This document shows, piece by piece, positions 18,343 through 28,042 of a stretch of DNA of 64,000 nucleotides. Origin of the DNA: an uncultured Bacilli bacterium (GTDB lineage: Bacteria > Bacillota_I > Bacilli_A > RFN20 > CAG-826); assembly GCA_934700895.1 (NCBI GenBank), contig CAKUXV010000003.1, positions 62,001 to 126,000 on the forward strand, given 5' to 3'. Within the stretch, counting starts at the first letter, position 1, and every line of letters begins with the position of its first letter. The notes under the pieces were generated by a model, which had not been told where the DNA came from, ran no database searches, and worked only from the letters and a program-made list of their open reading frames with translations. Position numbers and translations under genes: made by a program.

Positions 18343-19647
18343 TTACCGTTCCAAACTATGGGGATCGGTCAAGAAATCCAAAAGACCCATGTAAAAGATT
18401 CCATGTTCGTCATAATGGGGAACGATATAGTCGTAGACGATGACCATCTTTTTAAAGGAGTCGCCGATACTAAGAAGGGGTTTCGTTTCCTGGGATAACT
18501 TTTCAGAATCGGGGATTTGGTAGGCGGATTGAATGTAATATCGTTTGCTGCCTTCGTTCGCGACAAAATCCACTTCTAGAAAACTTTGTACTTGCTTGGA
18601 CGTTCCGCTTGCATCCTTCACCGTTTTCCGAATTTCAACTTCCCCCACATCCACAGAATACCCGCGGTACCTTAATTCGTTATAGATAAGGTTTTCCATT
18701 ATGTGCGTTCGTTCCGTTTGGCGAAAATCAATTCGCGCGTTTCGAACCCCTAAATCCTCAAAATAGATTTTATAGGGGGTGGAAATGTAATTTTTCCCTT
18801 TCACGTTGTAACGGGATGCGACATCGATGAGGAATGCGTCCTCAAAATAACGAATGTAGTTTGCAATTGTTTGTTCGGACAAACTCAAGTTTCTACTCTT
18901 AAAAGCAGCGGATAGCTTTTTGGGGTTAACGAGTCCCGCAATTCCCGATGCCAAAATATTGAATAACGTATCCAATTCGACGGTATTGCGAATTTGATAA
19001 CGATCGATGATATCCGTTAAATAGGTTTCGTCAATTTGGGTTTTGATGTATTTGATTTTGTCTTTGTCGTTGGAAGAAGTGACTGCCAAAGGAAGACCGC
19101 CGAAGTTCATATATTTTTCCAAGGCGATTTGTTTGTTCTCATCGTAATAAGTCCAACACTCGGAAAACGACAAAGGGAGGACATGGATTTTATCTCCTCG
19201 ACCTCGGAATTCCGTGACGATATCTTTGACCAAGAATTTGGCATTGTTTCCCGTGACATAAACATCGAACTTGCCTTCAGACAAAAATCCATTTAGTACC
19301 CATTCGAAACCATCCATTTCTTGAACTTCGTCTAAAAGAAGGTAATAGGGGCCTTCTTCTTTACATTGTTCGTGAATAAAATCAACGAATTTGGACGGAT
19401 CCACTTTTTCGCGATTTTTCTTTAGTTCGTAGTAACGTTCTCCGATTCGATTTAAATCGATGGCTGAACTGAAGTCGAATCGAATGATTTTTCGATCGTC
19501 AGCTCCTTGAGTTATAAGATGTTGATAAAAGAGGTGGTTAAGCAAATAGGATTTTCCAACCCTTCGCATGCCGGCGATGATCTTAATCATCCCATTGCCC
19601 ATTCGATTGATCAACTGCTGCAAATACGCGTCTCTTTTAATTTCCAT
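18343..19647 (-). CDS. AAA-type ATPase with DUF4143 C-terminus
   Basis: The 434-aa protein has an N-terminal AAA_14-like P-loop (IAGMRRVGKSYLL, Lys32) and a Walker B LLLDEVQEM (about 100-110). The C-terminal DUF4143 half contains the conserved GGLP segment (MNFGGLPLAV) and the LEVDFVA motif that resembles a restriction-endonuclease-like core. Such orphan ATPases are abundant in gut anaerobes and mostly uncharacterised. It stands alone between a terminator and an AT-rich spacer. The architecture is clear; the role is unknown. Confidence 0.85.
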   Translation of the reverse strand: MEIKRDAYLQQLINRMGNGMIKIIAGMRRVGKSYLLNHLFYQHLITQGADDRKIIRFDFSSAIDLNRIGERYYELKKNREKVDPSKFVDFIHEQCKEEGPYYLLLDEVQEMDGFEWVLNGFLSEGKFDVYVTGNNAKFLVKDIVTEFRGRGDKIHVLPLSFSECWTYYDENKQIALEKYMNFGGLPLAVTSSNDKDKIKYIKTQIDETYLTDIIDRYQIRNTVELDTLFNILASGIAGLVNPKKLSAAFKSRNLSLSEQTIANYIRYFEDAFLIDVASRYNVKGKNYISTPYKIYFEDLGVRNARIDFRQTERTHIMENLIYNELRYRGYSVDVGEVEIRKTVKDASGTSKQVQSFLEVDFVANEGSKRYYIQSAYQIPDSEKLSQETKPLLSIGDSFKKMVIVYDYIVPHYDEHGIFYMGLLDFLTDPHSLER

Positions 19648-19986
19648 TGCTTGAATCCCCCCATTATTCTATTCTATTATTTTTTAAAAATAGAGAAAAA
19701 AATTAAATATACTTTGATTATCGTTGTTCTATTACTCGATAGATGATTCCTAAAACGTATGCTTTCTCAATGAAAATGGAAACGAAACAATGGCTTGGAT
19801 TGCGGTTGCATATTTTTACTTTTGGAATTAGACGAATAAATTCAAAAGACGGTAACTTCTACTTATTAAGGATATTGGCATAGGAAGAAGTTGCGAATTT
19901 TTCCTTTAGAAAAACGCACATAAAAAACCGATGACAAAAAATCAACGGTTATCATAATGGAATAATCTAATCAATGGAGGGTGTAT
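19648..19986. other. AT-rich spacer without a convincing gene
   Basis: I see no supported coding region in these 339 bp. The best frame, about 36 codons from an ATG near 19781, has no ribosome site. AACCG (19926-19930) and CGGTT (19946-19950) form a hairpin followed on the minus strand by a T-run, which looks like a minus-strand terminator with no intact gene to serve. Confidence 0.5.
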
Positions 19987-20864
19987 ATGGTTAAAAAAGG
20001 CAAGCAATAACGCTATTGGCAACTGCTATTTTGTTACCGTCTTGTGGACAGCAAAGCCATTCGGATTCCATTTCCTCCTACTGGGAAACCATCCAAAATG
20101 AGTCTAGTCCATATGGATACTATCGCATGAAGGATGGCTAGTACCAAGGAGAAGCTACTTGGGATGTTTTTTGGTTGGCCCCGAATGATGAAAAAATATC
20201 ACGCTTTGAGCACGTTGAGGAAAAGGTTGCAATGCAAATTGAGTGGCAACAAGAAAGGGGTGCTTTTGGCATGGGCGGTCCTTTTGGATACGTAACGGGA
20301 TTAGAAGCTCGTTATTATTATGAAAAGAATATACCGTCGATGACATGCCGGCAAAAGCAGTGCCTTCCATCCATGCGAGAGAAGGACAGTTTTCCATTGA
20401 ACAAACGAAGTGGATGTCTACCGATTCCGATCCTACGACGCAAAACTTTTATGGCGCATGTGAAAAAATAAAGTTGAGAACTTCTTGGGGGGAATCGTAT
20501 TTGGTGCCACAGGAGAGACAAAACTATTCCTTCTCGGATTCCGATAAAATTTTGAAAATGACGGAGCAGTACGCTGGAACGATCGACTTAAGTACGTATG
20601 CCATTTCTGCGGAAACATTGTTTTCCCTTGACTCCGACTTAGATTGCGTCGAAAAAATAAGCTACTTGAGGGAGGATTCAGGCAAAGAACTTAGCGATGC
20701 CGGCGAACTTGTCGTGTGTGGAGGAAGGGAAACCTACAGCTTCGCCTATTTGGAAGGTGCACCAAATTTTGAGGTTTCCCAAAAAAGGAATTCAGTTGGA
20801 GGAGTATCCTTGGTATGAATTTGGGTTTCCAGCATGGCATATTCCGCTAATGTGGAATTATTAA
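19987..20864 (+). pseudogene. Degenerate lipoprotein gene
   Basis: A good GGAGG site precedes the ATG at 19987, but the frame stops after seven codons. Adding one A to the A-run at about 19993 would restore a signal peptide ending in a lipobox (LLPSC). Frame 3 then runs to about 20325 with a TAG at about 20140. One missing A near 20325 moves the sense into frame 2 (to about 20780). One extra A at 20781-20786 returns it to frame 3, which ends at TAA 20862-20864 after an aromatic-rich tail. So there are three homopolymer indels and one stop codon. The family is not recognised. Confidence 0.7.
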
Positions 20865-21006
20865 AAGGGGGGACGTTTGGTGACGTGTCCGTTCCGTGCC
20901 ATCGCTTTTAGCGGGGACGTTGGACTATCCAAATAAAGCTTGAAAATACATGGCCAATTGCCGTATTTAATCATTTGCATTCGTCGATTCATTACATGTA
21001 AATCAG

Positions 21007-21041
21007 CCACGAAACGAAATTTTATTGTTTCGTGGTTTTTT
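21007..21041 (+). terminator. Strong hairpin terminator
   Basis: CCACGAAAC (21007-21015) pairs perfectly with GTTTCGTGG (21027-21035), followed by six T residues. Confidence 0.8.
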
Positions 21042-21168
21042 GTAAGTTCAACGGAATTTTTAAAACCAACTACTATTTTTTAAAAAATACTACGATAAAT
21101 TCTTTATATTATCCAAAATATTGACCTTAAGCTGCTTGCAAGCGATAATTATTTAAGAAAGGAAAACA

Positions 21169-21199
21169 GCCACAAAACGAAATTTTATTGCTTCGTGGC
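21169..21199 (+). repeat. Imperfect second copy of the 21007 hairpin
   Basis: GCCACAAAAC and GCTTCGTGGC flank the same 11-base loop as the hairpin at 21007. Two stem positions no longer pair and the T-run is lost. It ends 12 bp before the ATPase start, where no ribosome site is visible. Confidence 0.55.
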
Positions 21200-21211
21200 T
21201 AAATACTTAAA

Positions 21212-22639
21212 ATGATGATTGGCAGAAAAAAAGAAATTCAAGAACTGGAAAAACTATATGGTTCCAAGCAGGCGGAGTTAGTCGCCGTCTATGGGAGAAG
21301 AAGAATCGGGAAAACTTATCTGATCAATCAGGTCTTCTCCGATCGATTTCTTTTTAAGCATGCCGGTTTGGCCCCAGAAGAAGAGGGCGATTCGCGCAAA
21401 GAGATGTCCAAACAATTAAATCAGTTTTATCTCAACCTTCTTGCTTATGGACTGGAGGAATGCGAAGCCCCTAAAAATTGGCTTGAGGCATTCTTTCTTT
21501 TAAGAAAACTCATCTCCCAAAAGGATGATGGCTCACGACTTGTTGTTTTTATCGACGAATTGCCTTGGATGGATACAAGAGGCTCGGATTTCATCCAAGC
21601 GTTGGAAGGTTTCTGGAATTCCTATGGATGTGCAAAAGACAATCTCATGATTATTGTGTGTGGGAGCGCGACCTCGTGGATGGAAAATAACCTCATCAAT
21701 AACCATGGCGGTCTTTACGGGCGCGTTACTTATGAGATTAAATTGGGTCCTTTTGATTTGCTGGAATGCGAAGAACTCTTTAAAAATAGAGACATCCACC
21801 TCTCACGGTATGACATTGCGATGGCATATATGGTTTTCGGTGGAATTCCTTATTACCTGAATTACATCGAAGGCCAATATTCCTTGCCACAAAATATCGA
21901 TAACCTCTTTTTCAAAAAGAACGCCAAATTGAAGTTGGAATTCGACCGTCTTTTCCGTTCCACCTTTACTTATAGTGAGAAGGCAAAGGAAATCGTGAAA
22001 CTCCTTTATGCTAAGGGCATTGGCTTCACCAAAAAAGAAATCGCCGCAAGAACCAAAATAGCAGAAGGTGGAACGTTAACGAATTATTTAAATGGTCTTT
22101 TGGCCAGCGACTTCATCGTTAAATACGTGCCGTTTGGATATAGCAAACGGGAAGTTTATTACAAATTGGTGGATCCCTTCTGCCTTTTCTATTTGAATTT
22201 CTGCCAATCCAATGTCGAAAACGAAAACTATTTCAGCGAAAATATTTCAAATTCTAAAATGAATGCTTGGGCGGGACTCTCTTTTGAGTGTATCTGTTTT
22301 AATCATGTGGATCAAATGAAGTTTGCTCTTGGGATATCGGGAGTAAGTTCGACATGTAGCGCCTATTATTCCCAAGATGATGGCGTGCAGATTGACATGG
22401 TCTTGGCTAGAAAAGATAACGTCGTCAATCTCTGCGAAATGAAGTTTTATTCCGATTTATACAAATTGGACAAAGAAAATTTCTTAAAGGTCAATCGCCG
22501 CGCCAATGCGGTGAGAGAAAAGATTTCTAAAAAAGCCTCTATCCGGAATACTTTGGTGACAACCTATGGAATATATAAAAACGAATATTCCTCCGTTTTT
22601 ACTAACGTCATCACCTTGGATGATTTATTTCGCTTCTAG
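21212..22639 (+). CDS. Archaeal-type orphan ATPase (ATPase_2 / DUF234)
   Basis: The 475-aa protein has an N-terminal P-loop (VYGRRRIGKTYLI, Lys34), a Walker B VVFIDELPWMD (about 110-120), a sensor-like CGSATSWM, and the FGGIPYYL segment typical of this group. A winged-helix section follows (about 270-310), and the DUF234-type C-terminus has DMVLARKDN...CEMKF, resembling a nuclease-like core. No ribosome site precedes the tandem ATG at 21212/21215. It is intact although its surroundings are decayed. Function in this family is unknown. Confidence 0.85.
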   Translation: MMIGRKKEIQELEKLYGSKQAELVAVYGRRRIGKTYLINQVFSDRFLFKHAGLAPEEEGDSRKEMSKQLNQFYLNLLAYGLEECEAPKNWLEAFFLLRKLISQKDDGSRLVVFIDELPWMDTRGSDFIQALEGFWNSYGCAKDNLMIIVCGSATSWMENNLINNHGGLYGRVTYEIKLGPFDLLECEELFKNRDIHLSRYDIAMAYMVFGGIPYYLNYIEGQYSLPQNIDNLFFKKNAKLKLEFDRLFRSTFTYSEKAKEIVKLLYAKGIGFTKKEIAARTKIAEGGTLTNYLNGLLASDFIVKYVPFGYSKREVYYKLVDPFCLFYLNFCQSNVENENYFSENISNSKMNAWAGLSFECICFNHVDQMKFALGISGVSSTCSAYYSQDDGVQIDMVLARKDNVVNLCEMKFYSDLYKLDKENFLKVNRRANAVREKISKKASIRNTLVTTYGIYKNEYSSVFTNVITLDDLFRF

Positions 22640-22642
22640 AGA

Positions 22643-23926
22643 TTAACACTGATGGACATCTTCTTCGGCAGCCATGGAGAGGCATTCCAACATCTTTTCA
22701 AAAGCTTCGTCTGTCGTTAAATCGCTCGTCGTCGGAATGATGTCCACTTTCTTGTCCAAAAAATCTTCACCAAAGAAATGCGGGAAGAAAACAAAATCCA
22801 AATACGTATTCGCATAAATCTTCTTGGGGATGCGGATGCCTTTAAATTTCTTCTTTAGACGTTGGAGTAAATCGTCGAAAAGGTGGAAATTGGCACATTC
22901 CCCTAACTCATACATTTCAATTTGCCCCGTTTTGCGGTCGCAGGCCAAGCAAACTAAGCCAAAATGCCCCCGTTGAACCGAATCTTTCGAATCAAAGAAG
23001 TAATTGGGCAGCGCACGAATTGTTATTTCCCACTCCTTGTTGGTGGCGTAACGTTATCTCGCCTCCGGAAAGACTTCAGGGTCGATCATCGGGAAAAGGT
23101 TAGCGGCATCCGCGTCTTCTTCGATGTCTTTTTCAAAGACCATGGGAACGGGATGATCGATATCGAGATAAACGTCATAGAATTGATTGTCTTCGATGAG
23201 TTTGCCTTTGGTTTTATCAAAATCGGGCATCAAAAGATTGGCTTTCTTTAAATAATCCAAGGCGCGAATCGCAAAAGATAGACCTTCATGAAGGAACCGT
23301 TTGCCATGTAAAGGGAGGTGTAATGGTTCTTTTTGTCAAGGGGATTGCCCACGATTTCCATGTCATTTTCCCCTTCTTTTTCAAAATAGAACGAAAGCAT
23401 ATTCGATAAAGCGGAGAGGGTATGCTGATCCATGTGAAGGGCTTCGTCTAATTGGATTCTCAAGAAACAGGTACCATCATCGTCGCAAGGATAGAAGCTG
23501 ATGCCGAAGACGTTCCCCGCGTTGCCTAAAATGGTAAAGGGGGCAATGTCGTAAGGGGTCCTGAGGTGAAAAAAGGACCATATCACTGTATCGCTTCTCA
23601 TAATGGGTTTTTTCTAGAATGAAAAGTTCTTTCCTAATCTCTTCGTAGAAAATAGAAGGCGCTTCCGTCTCTTGAAGTCCATAATGTTTGGTGAATTGGG
23701 CGAAATTCTCTGCGAGGGCTTGACGGAGCTCTAGAAACCATTCGTTTTCAAGGTTCTTTTCTTCGATGGTTTCAAACCATTTCTTGTAGGAATAAGAGGA
23801 AGGGGCTTTGGGGAAAATATCGCGGTGTTTGTTACGGAATACGCTGCGGGCAGTCTTGTGACAAGATTCCGATCCACAGAAATAACAGAAATCGTCTTTG
23901 GCTATGGGAAAATCCATTTTCTTCAT
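22643..23926 (-). pseudogene. Broken gene with a possible DUF6930-like C-terminus
   Basis: On the minus strand one protein of about 425 aa can be pieced together. Segment 1 (23926 to about 23570) begins MKKMDFP and has a Cys cluster (CYFCGSESCH). After a frameshift near a CCCC run, segment 2 runs to about 23290. A second shift leads to segment 3, which meets an in-frame TAA at 23054-23056 and then continues in the same frame to 22643. The last part (RIPKKIYANTYL) recalls DUF6930 proteins, from memory and with low confidence. Two frameshifts plus one stop codon make it a pseudogene. Confidence 0.7.
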
Positions 23927-23951
23927 TTCTTCTTTTGGAGAATAAACAAAA

Positions 23952-24515
23952 ATGGTTAAAGGGCGCTTTTCTAAAAGCCTGGTCATTTCATCAATATGGC
24001 AAGCTGGTGCGCAAAATCGAAAAAGGTCAATACAACGATTATTTTAATAAGTCCTTGGAGCAAATTTTCTTTGATATTACAAACCAAAAAATCGATAGGG
24101 ACGAAAGCTTTGGCGTATACAATGACGCCTATTGGTGTGGTTATTCTTATTTGAATTGCGAATTAGAGTGGAAAGACCGTTTGTATTTTTATTTTTAAAA
24201 TTGCCATTAACAAAGATGATGAAACTTTATTCTATCTATCATGAAATGGATACCTCGTCCTTGCTCGAATATTTTAACCAGCAAGATCAAGAGAAAACGA
24301 TATTGCGGCTTCTTTGCGAAGAAAGGAACTGCTCCATTTCAAGACTGAGTTCCCTTACATGGATTAGCAAAGCCACGTTATCGAAATATAACGCTAGCGA
24401 TGTAGCGTTATACAAAGGGTCGTTTCAGACCATCTACCGAATCGAGATGTTTTTTGACGTCCCGGTTTCTTTGTTTTATTGGGAGAACCTACGCGGGAAC
24501 TCTATAGAGAAATAA
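23952..24515 (+). pseudogene. Frameshifted helix-turn-helix-like protein
   Basis: Two frames together give one sensible protein. The first half (from about 23960) contains AWSFHQYGKLVRKIEKG and VYNDAYWCGYSYLN and ends at a stop at 24196-24198. The second half, in another frame from about 24180, contains FLKLPLTKMMKLYSIYHEM and the helix-turn-helix-like SISRLSSLTWISKATLSKYN. The ATG at 23952 joins the first half only if one G of GGG is removed. It is divergent from the neighbouring pseudogene. I recall similar uncharacterised HTH proteins in gut Firmicutes but cannot name the family. Confidence 0.6.
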
Positions 24516-24525
24516 ACGATTGCCA

Positions 24526-24932
24526 TTTTCTACCCGTAAATTGCAAAATGAACGGTCATATCCTTGTTCTGTTTGCACGGCCGTAAGAAATTGTAGGAAT
24601 TCCCGGTTTCTTGATCAAAAGAAGTGGTGGAAAAGGTAAAAGAAAAATACCCATCCCCGTTTAATTCCGGGACGTCATAATTTAAAAGAATTACAACCAA
24701 ACCCCTCGATATCGTCCTGGGTTAGTTCGTAACCGCGGTCGTACTTAAAAATCATCTTGGTTAATTCATCACCTTGAAAGGAGTAGCCATCGCTTATCCT
24801 CCGTGAAGATTTAAGGAAGGCATGTCGAATAAAGGCCAAACTCGCCTGTTTTTTCGTTGAAGAGCAAGCGGATGATAAGATGGTTAACGTTAATAGAAGG
24901 GATAACGGGTCCTGCGTATTTCCGGTTATCAA
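24526..24932 (-). pseudogene. Decayed small lipoprotein gene
   Basis: Directly after the ROK kinase on the minus strand lies a hydrophobic stretch LLLTLTILSSAC ending in a lipobox. The frame has only a TTG start, so the true start seems lost. The sequence stays protein-like to about 24700, stops in that frame at 24675, and continues sensibly in another frame (YDVPELNGDGYFSFTF and so on) to a TAG near 24526. One indel near 24700 explains it. The family is not recognised. Confidence 0.55.
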
Positions 24933-24935
24933 GGC

Positions 24936-25901
24936 TTATTTAGCCACGTTGAATCCTAGTGCGCCCGCCCCATAGATTCCCATGTCCGCGCCAAGCTCGG
25001 AAATAAGGATATCGACCTTCGGAACCAAACCCGTTCCAAACCCATATCCGCGATCTTCTAGATATTGGGCTAGGGGACGGCGTAAATTCTCGCCTTGTTT
25101 CGAGACGCCTCCTGCAAGGATGATTGCTTCTGGGCGGAAGATATTGGCAAAATTCAAGCAGCCTTCGCCTAAATAATGGATGTAGGTATCTAAAACTTCC
25201 TGCGCGGCGGCATCGCCTTTTTTCGCTGCATCAAAGGGCAACGCTCCACCGACTTGGTTGATGTCGGGGCAAAGCCGCCACATCAAGGATTCGGGATGCT
25301 TTTCCATCGCTTCTTTGGTGAAACGAAGAAGGGCGGTCGCGGAAGCGTAGCTCTCTAAACAGCCTTTTCTTCCGCAGGTGCAGGGAATGCCGTTATCCAC
25401 GATCACCATGTGGCCAAGTTCGGCTCCTTTGCCTTGGTTGCCTACATAAAGATGGTCATCGAGGTATAAGCCGCCTCCAATGCCTGTGCCAATCGTGATG
25501 AGGACCGCGTTATGGTAACGCTTCGCGCATCCGAATTTGATTTCTCCTAGCATCGCGGCATTCGCATCGTTATCGATTTTAACGGGATAGCCAAGGGCTT
25601 TTTCTAATAAGGAAGCAACGGGCAAATTTCTCCAGCCGAGGTTATTGGAATAATCGCAAAAACCCGTGAAGGTATTGATGGCCCCGGGGACACCGCAGCC
25701 AATTCCCACCAATTGATCGCCTTCTGGCAAATTCGCAATCTCGACTTTGCAGGCGTCGATCAAGCGGTTCATCGTGACGTATTGGTCTTCCCCTTTTGGG
25801 ACGGGGAGGACGAATTTCTGACTGATGGTCCCCTCTTCATCCATAAAGGCGGATTTGATGGACGTGCCACCGATATCAATGCCAAGTGCTACTTTTCTCA
25901 T
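24936..25901 (-). CDS. ROK-family glucokinase-like sugar kinase
   Basis: This 321-aa kinase has DIGGTSIKS (about 9-17), the catalytic Asp in KIDNDANAA, GTGIGGG, and the zinc motif CTCGRKGCLES. Start 25901 is preferred because AAGGAG lies 7 bases upstream; the frame extends further without a site. It follows the putative glycoside hydrolase on the same strand by 116 bp, so it may phosphorylate a hexose released by that enzyme. Glucose is the default substrate. Confidence 0.88.
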   Translation of the reverse strand: MRKVALGIDIGGTSIKSAFMDEEGTISQKFVLPVPKGEDQYVTMNRLIDACKVEIANLPEGDQLVGIGCGVPGAINTFTGFCDYSNNLGWRNLPVASLLEKALGYPVKIDNDANAAMLGEIKFGCAKRYHNAVLITIGTGIGGGLYLDDHLYVGNQGKGAELGHMVIVDNGIPCTCGRKGCLESYASATALLRFTKEAMEKHPESLMWRLCPDINQVGGALPFDAAKKGDAAAQEVLDTYIHYLGEGCLNFANIFRPEAIILAGGVSKQGENLRRPLAQYLEDRGYGFGTGLVPKVDILISELGADMGIYGAGALGFNVAK

Positions 25902-26017
25902 GCGTTGCTCCTTCTTGCCTATAACATAGGGTTTTTTAACGGGCTTGAAAAGAAGGAAAAACAAATCGAGCAAAAAGAAACAAATTTCAGCAACAAATTA
26001 AGGGTTAGGACACCAAA

Positions 26018-28030
26018 TTATTCTTCTAAAAGCAAGGTTAACGTAGAAAGATAACCAAGCTTTTCATGGAGGCGAAGCGTCTCGCCTTCTTTTTCATAAC
26101 GGGCTTCCCTCCAATTTCCGTCGTGGTCTAAAATCGCAACTTTCTTGGGATTAATTCCCTTAAGGCTAATTTCAAGAGATGGGAAGTCGTTATAATTCGC
26201 GTTGGTCAAAAAGAGGGCATACGTGTGTTCGTTCTGCGCGTATAAATAAGGATAGACGGCATCGTGATGAAGGTAGGCTAGAGGAGTGGAGAGGCGAGAT
26301 AAGAAGTACTGCTCCATCATTTGTCGGCGCAATTCCACAAAATAGTCCGTGGACTCCGTTCCTTTTAAAACGTAAGGATAGACGAAGAAATTGGTTCCAA
26401 TGGCAACCCCATTCCCCGTTCGTTTCATAAACGGATCATAGAGGCCTGTGGGGATTTGAATCCCTTCTTCGTATTCGATTTTGACGTAATCCCCCGCGCG
26501 GCGTTGGCTGGAAGCCCGATAATGATGCATGCCGTGTAGCGTTCCTTCTTCTAACATTTCAAAACAATCGTACATATGCGCTTGGCCGCGGAAGGTGGCT
26601 TTTTTGCCGTGGATTAAGGATAGCAACCCTCGGTCTTGCAAGGCTAAAACGGCCCCGCCATCGAGATAAACAAAGTTATGAGCGAAGAGGTCGCGAAGTT
26701 CTTCATCGGAGAAGTTATAAACATTTTGGTTGATGAGGGCGACGACTTGATTCTCGAATTTCTTTTCCTTGCTGCAAATATAGGAATACCCAAGCGAAGA
26801 GAGGTAGCCAATCCCATCAAAATCATCGGGGATAAGATTTAAGAATCCCTGTTTTTTACGGTGATAGACGGTTTTCTCGTCGACGGGGAAAACAATACCC
26901 CGCATCTTGGAAGGTTTTAAATCCAAATCTTTGACCGCGTTGAGGTAAGGATTTAGCCCTTGAATCACCGGGCCATAACCGAGTTCTTCTTGGCAGCCAT
27001 TTCCCGCGCATTGAAAAATGTTATAGGTCATTCCTTGGATGCCGACGGGCAACGCCCCTTCCAGTTGGAAGGAAAGGAATTTGGGGTCTTTGACAAAATC
27101 GCTATAGGAACTATTTTCGAGTTCGGGGTAGATTTCGCAGTCGTCTCCTAGAAAGGAACGATTGACCATCGTGATGCGGTTGAAGTCAAAATAATAGGAT
27201 TTGGCCCCCATTTCGCGATAGGCGGGGAGATGCAAACGATCGATTTTACGACCGTCGTAGCAAAGATCCTCGTGAAGTTTGACCCAGTTTCTTGCTTCCA
27301 TCGCATGCTGAAATGGCGTGCTGCTCATCAGCCCAATGGAAGTGGAGAGGTGAAGGCTTTTGACCGTTTTGGCGATGTCTTTGGCTAAGCCGTCCATCGT
27401 TTCCCAAGAAACGTCCAGCCAAGCTTTTCTTTCTGGACTTGGTTCTTTTTCTTCGAGACGGCTAACGAATTCCTCGCGGGTTTCCTTTTTCCCAAGGGCT
27501 TTGGCAAAGGCTTCCATATGATGGGGGCACCAGCAGCCACCCCAAGAAAGGGGATCGTGGTTATGAAGGCGGAAGTCGTCTTCAATCCAAAGAACTTCGG
27601 GCTCGACTTCTTGGACGTAGAAAGCCATTAAATTTAGATAATAGGATTTCCATTCTTCGTCTAAGGGGCAGGCGGTCAAAGTGCAGGTATTTCCAAATCG
27701 GTCCACCATGGTTTGGAAATGCTGTCCTGGTTGAAGGGTTCGCCCCCGGTCGACGTGGCCGAGTTCGAACCAGGGATTCAAAGAAGTGCTGATGCCCTTC
27801 TTGGCGAATTCCTTTTTGGCTTTTTTGATGACTTCTAACCAGGGGAGCAGCTGTTCTTTGGTGATATGCCCGACGTTATATTCCTCTCCGTTAAAGAAGA
27901 GAACGACGTTTTGGATGCCATATTTTTCGCACCACGAGGCGGTTTGGGCAATGCGTTCTTCCGCGTATTGGTCGGGATAAATTTGGGCCCGCAAACAATG
28001 GAGGAAGGGTTTCTTTTCGTTGGAATTCAT
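26018..28030 (-). CDS. Putative cytoplasmic TIM-barrel glycoside hydrolase
   Basis: The 670-aa protein has no signal peptide. Its N-terminal 350 residues look like a (beta/alpha)8 barrel: repeated strand-end patterns (NVVLFFNGEEYN, TSLNPWFELGH) and an acidic cluster LWIEDDFRLHNHD (about 147-159) followed by WGGCWCPHHM, a typical catalytic or metal-binding arrangement. The middle (about 380-560) resembles a beta-galactosidase trimerisation-like Rossmann section, and the C-terminus is beta-rich. I cannot place it in a numbered GH family. It has an AAGGAGAAAA ribosome site and lies 12 bp after the SGNH gene. Confidence 0.55.
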   Translation of the reverse strand: MNSNEKKPFLHCLRAQIYPDQYAEERIAQTASWCEKYGIQNVVLFFNGEEYNVGHITKEQLLPWLEVIKKAKKEFAKKGISTSLNPWFELGHVDRGRTLQPGQHFQTMVDRFGNTCTLTACPLDEEWKSYYLNLMAFYVQEVEPEVLWIEDDFRLHNHDPLSWGGCWCPHHMEAFAKALGKKETREEFVSRLEEKEPSPERKAWLDVSWETMDGLAKDIAKTVKSLHLSTSIGLMSSTPFQHAMEARNWVKLHEDLCYDGRKIDRLHLPAYREMGAKSYYFDFNRITMVNRSFLGDDCEIYPELENSSYSDFVKDPKFLSFQLEGALPVGIQGMTYNIFQCAGNGCQEELGYGPVIQGLNPYLNAVKDLDLKPSKMRGIVFPVDEKTVYHRKKQGFLNLIPDDFDGIGYLSSLGYSYICSKEKKFENQVVALINQNVYNFSDEELRDLFAHNFVYLDGGAVLALQDRGLLSLIHGKKATFRGQAHMYDCFEMLEEGTLHGMHHYRASSQRRAGDYVKIEYEEGIQIPTGLYDPFMKRTGNGVAIGTNFFVYPYVLKGTESTDYFVELRRQMMEQYFLSRLSTPLAYLHHDAVYPYLYAQNEHTYALFLTNANYNDFPSLEISLKGINPKKVAILDHDGNWREARYEKEGETLRLHEKLGYLSTLTLLLEE

Positions 28031-28042
28031 GGTTTTTTCTCC

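Larger units (their letters stand above)
20865..21211. other. Spacer with two copies of one hairpin
   Basis: No gene is seen in these 347 bp. The region contains two related hairpins (21007-21041 and 21169-21199, listed separately) that share the loop GAAATTTTATT and are about 162 bp apart. Confidence 0.5.

Noticed and set aside
19648..19986. Small ORF of about 36 codons in the AT-rich spacer
   Set aside because: It has no ribosome site and no recognisable sequence.
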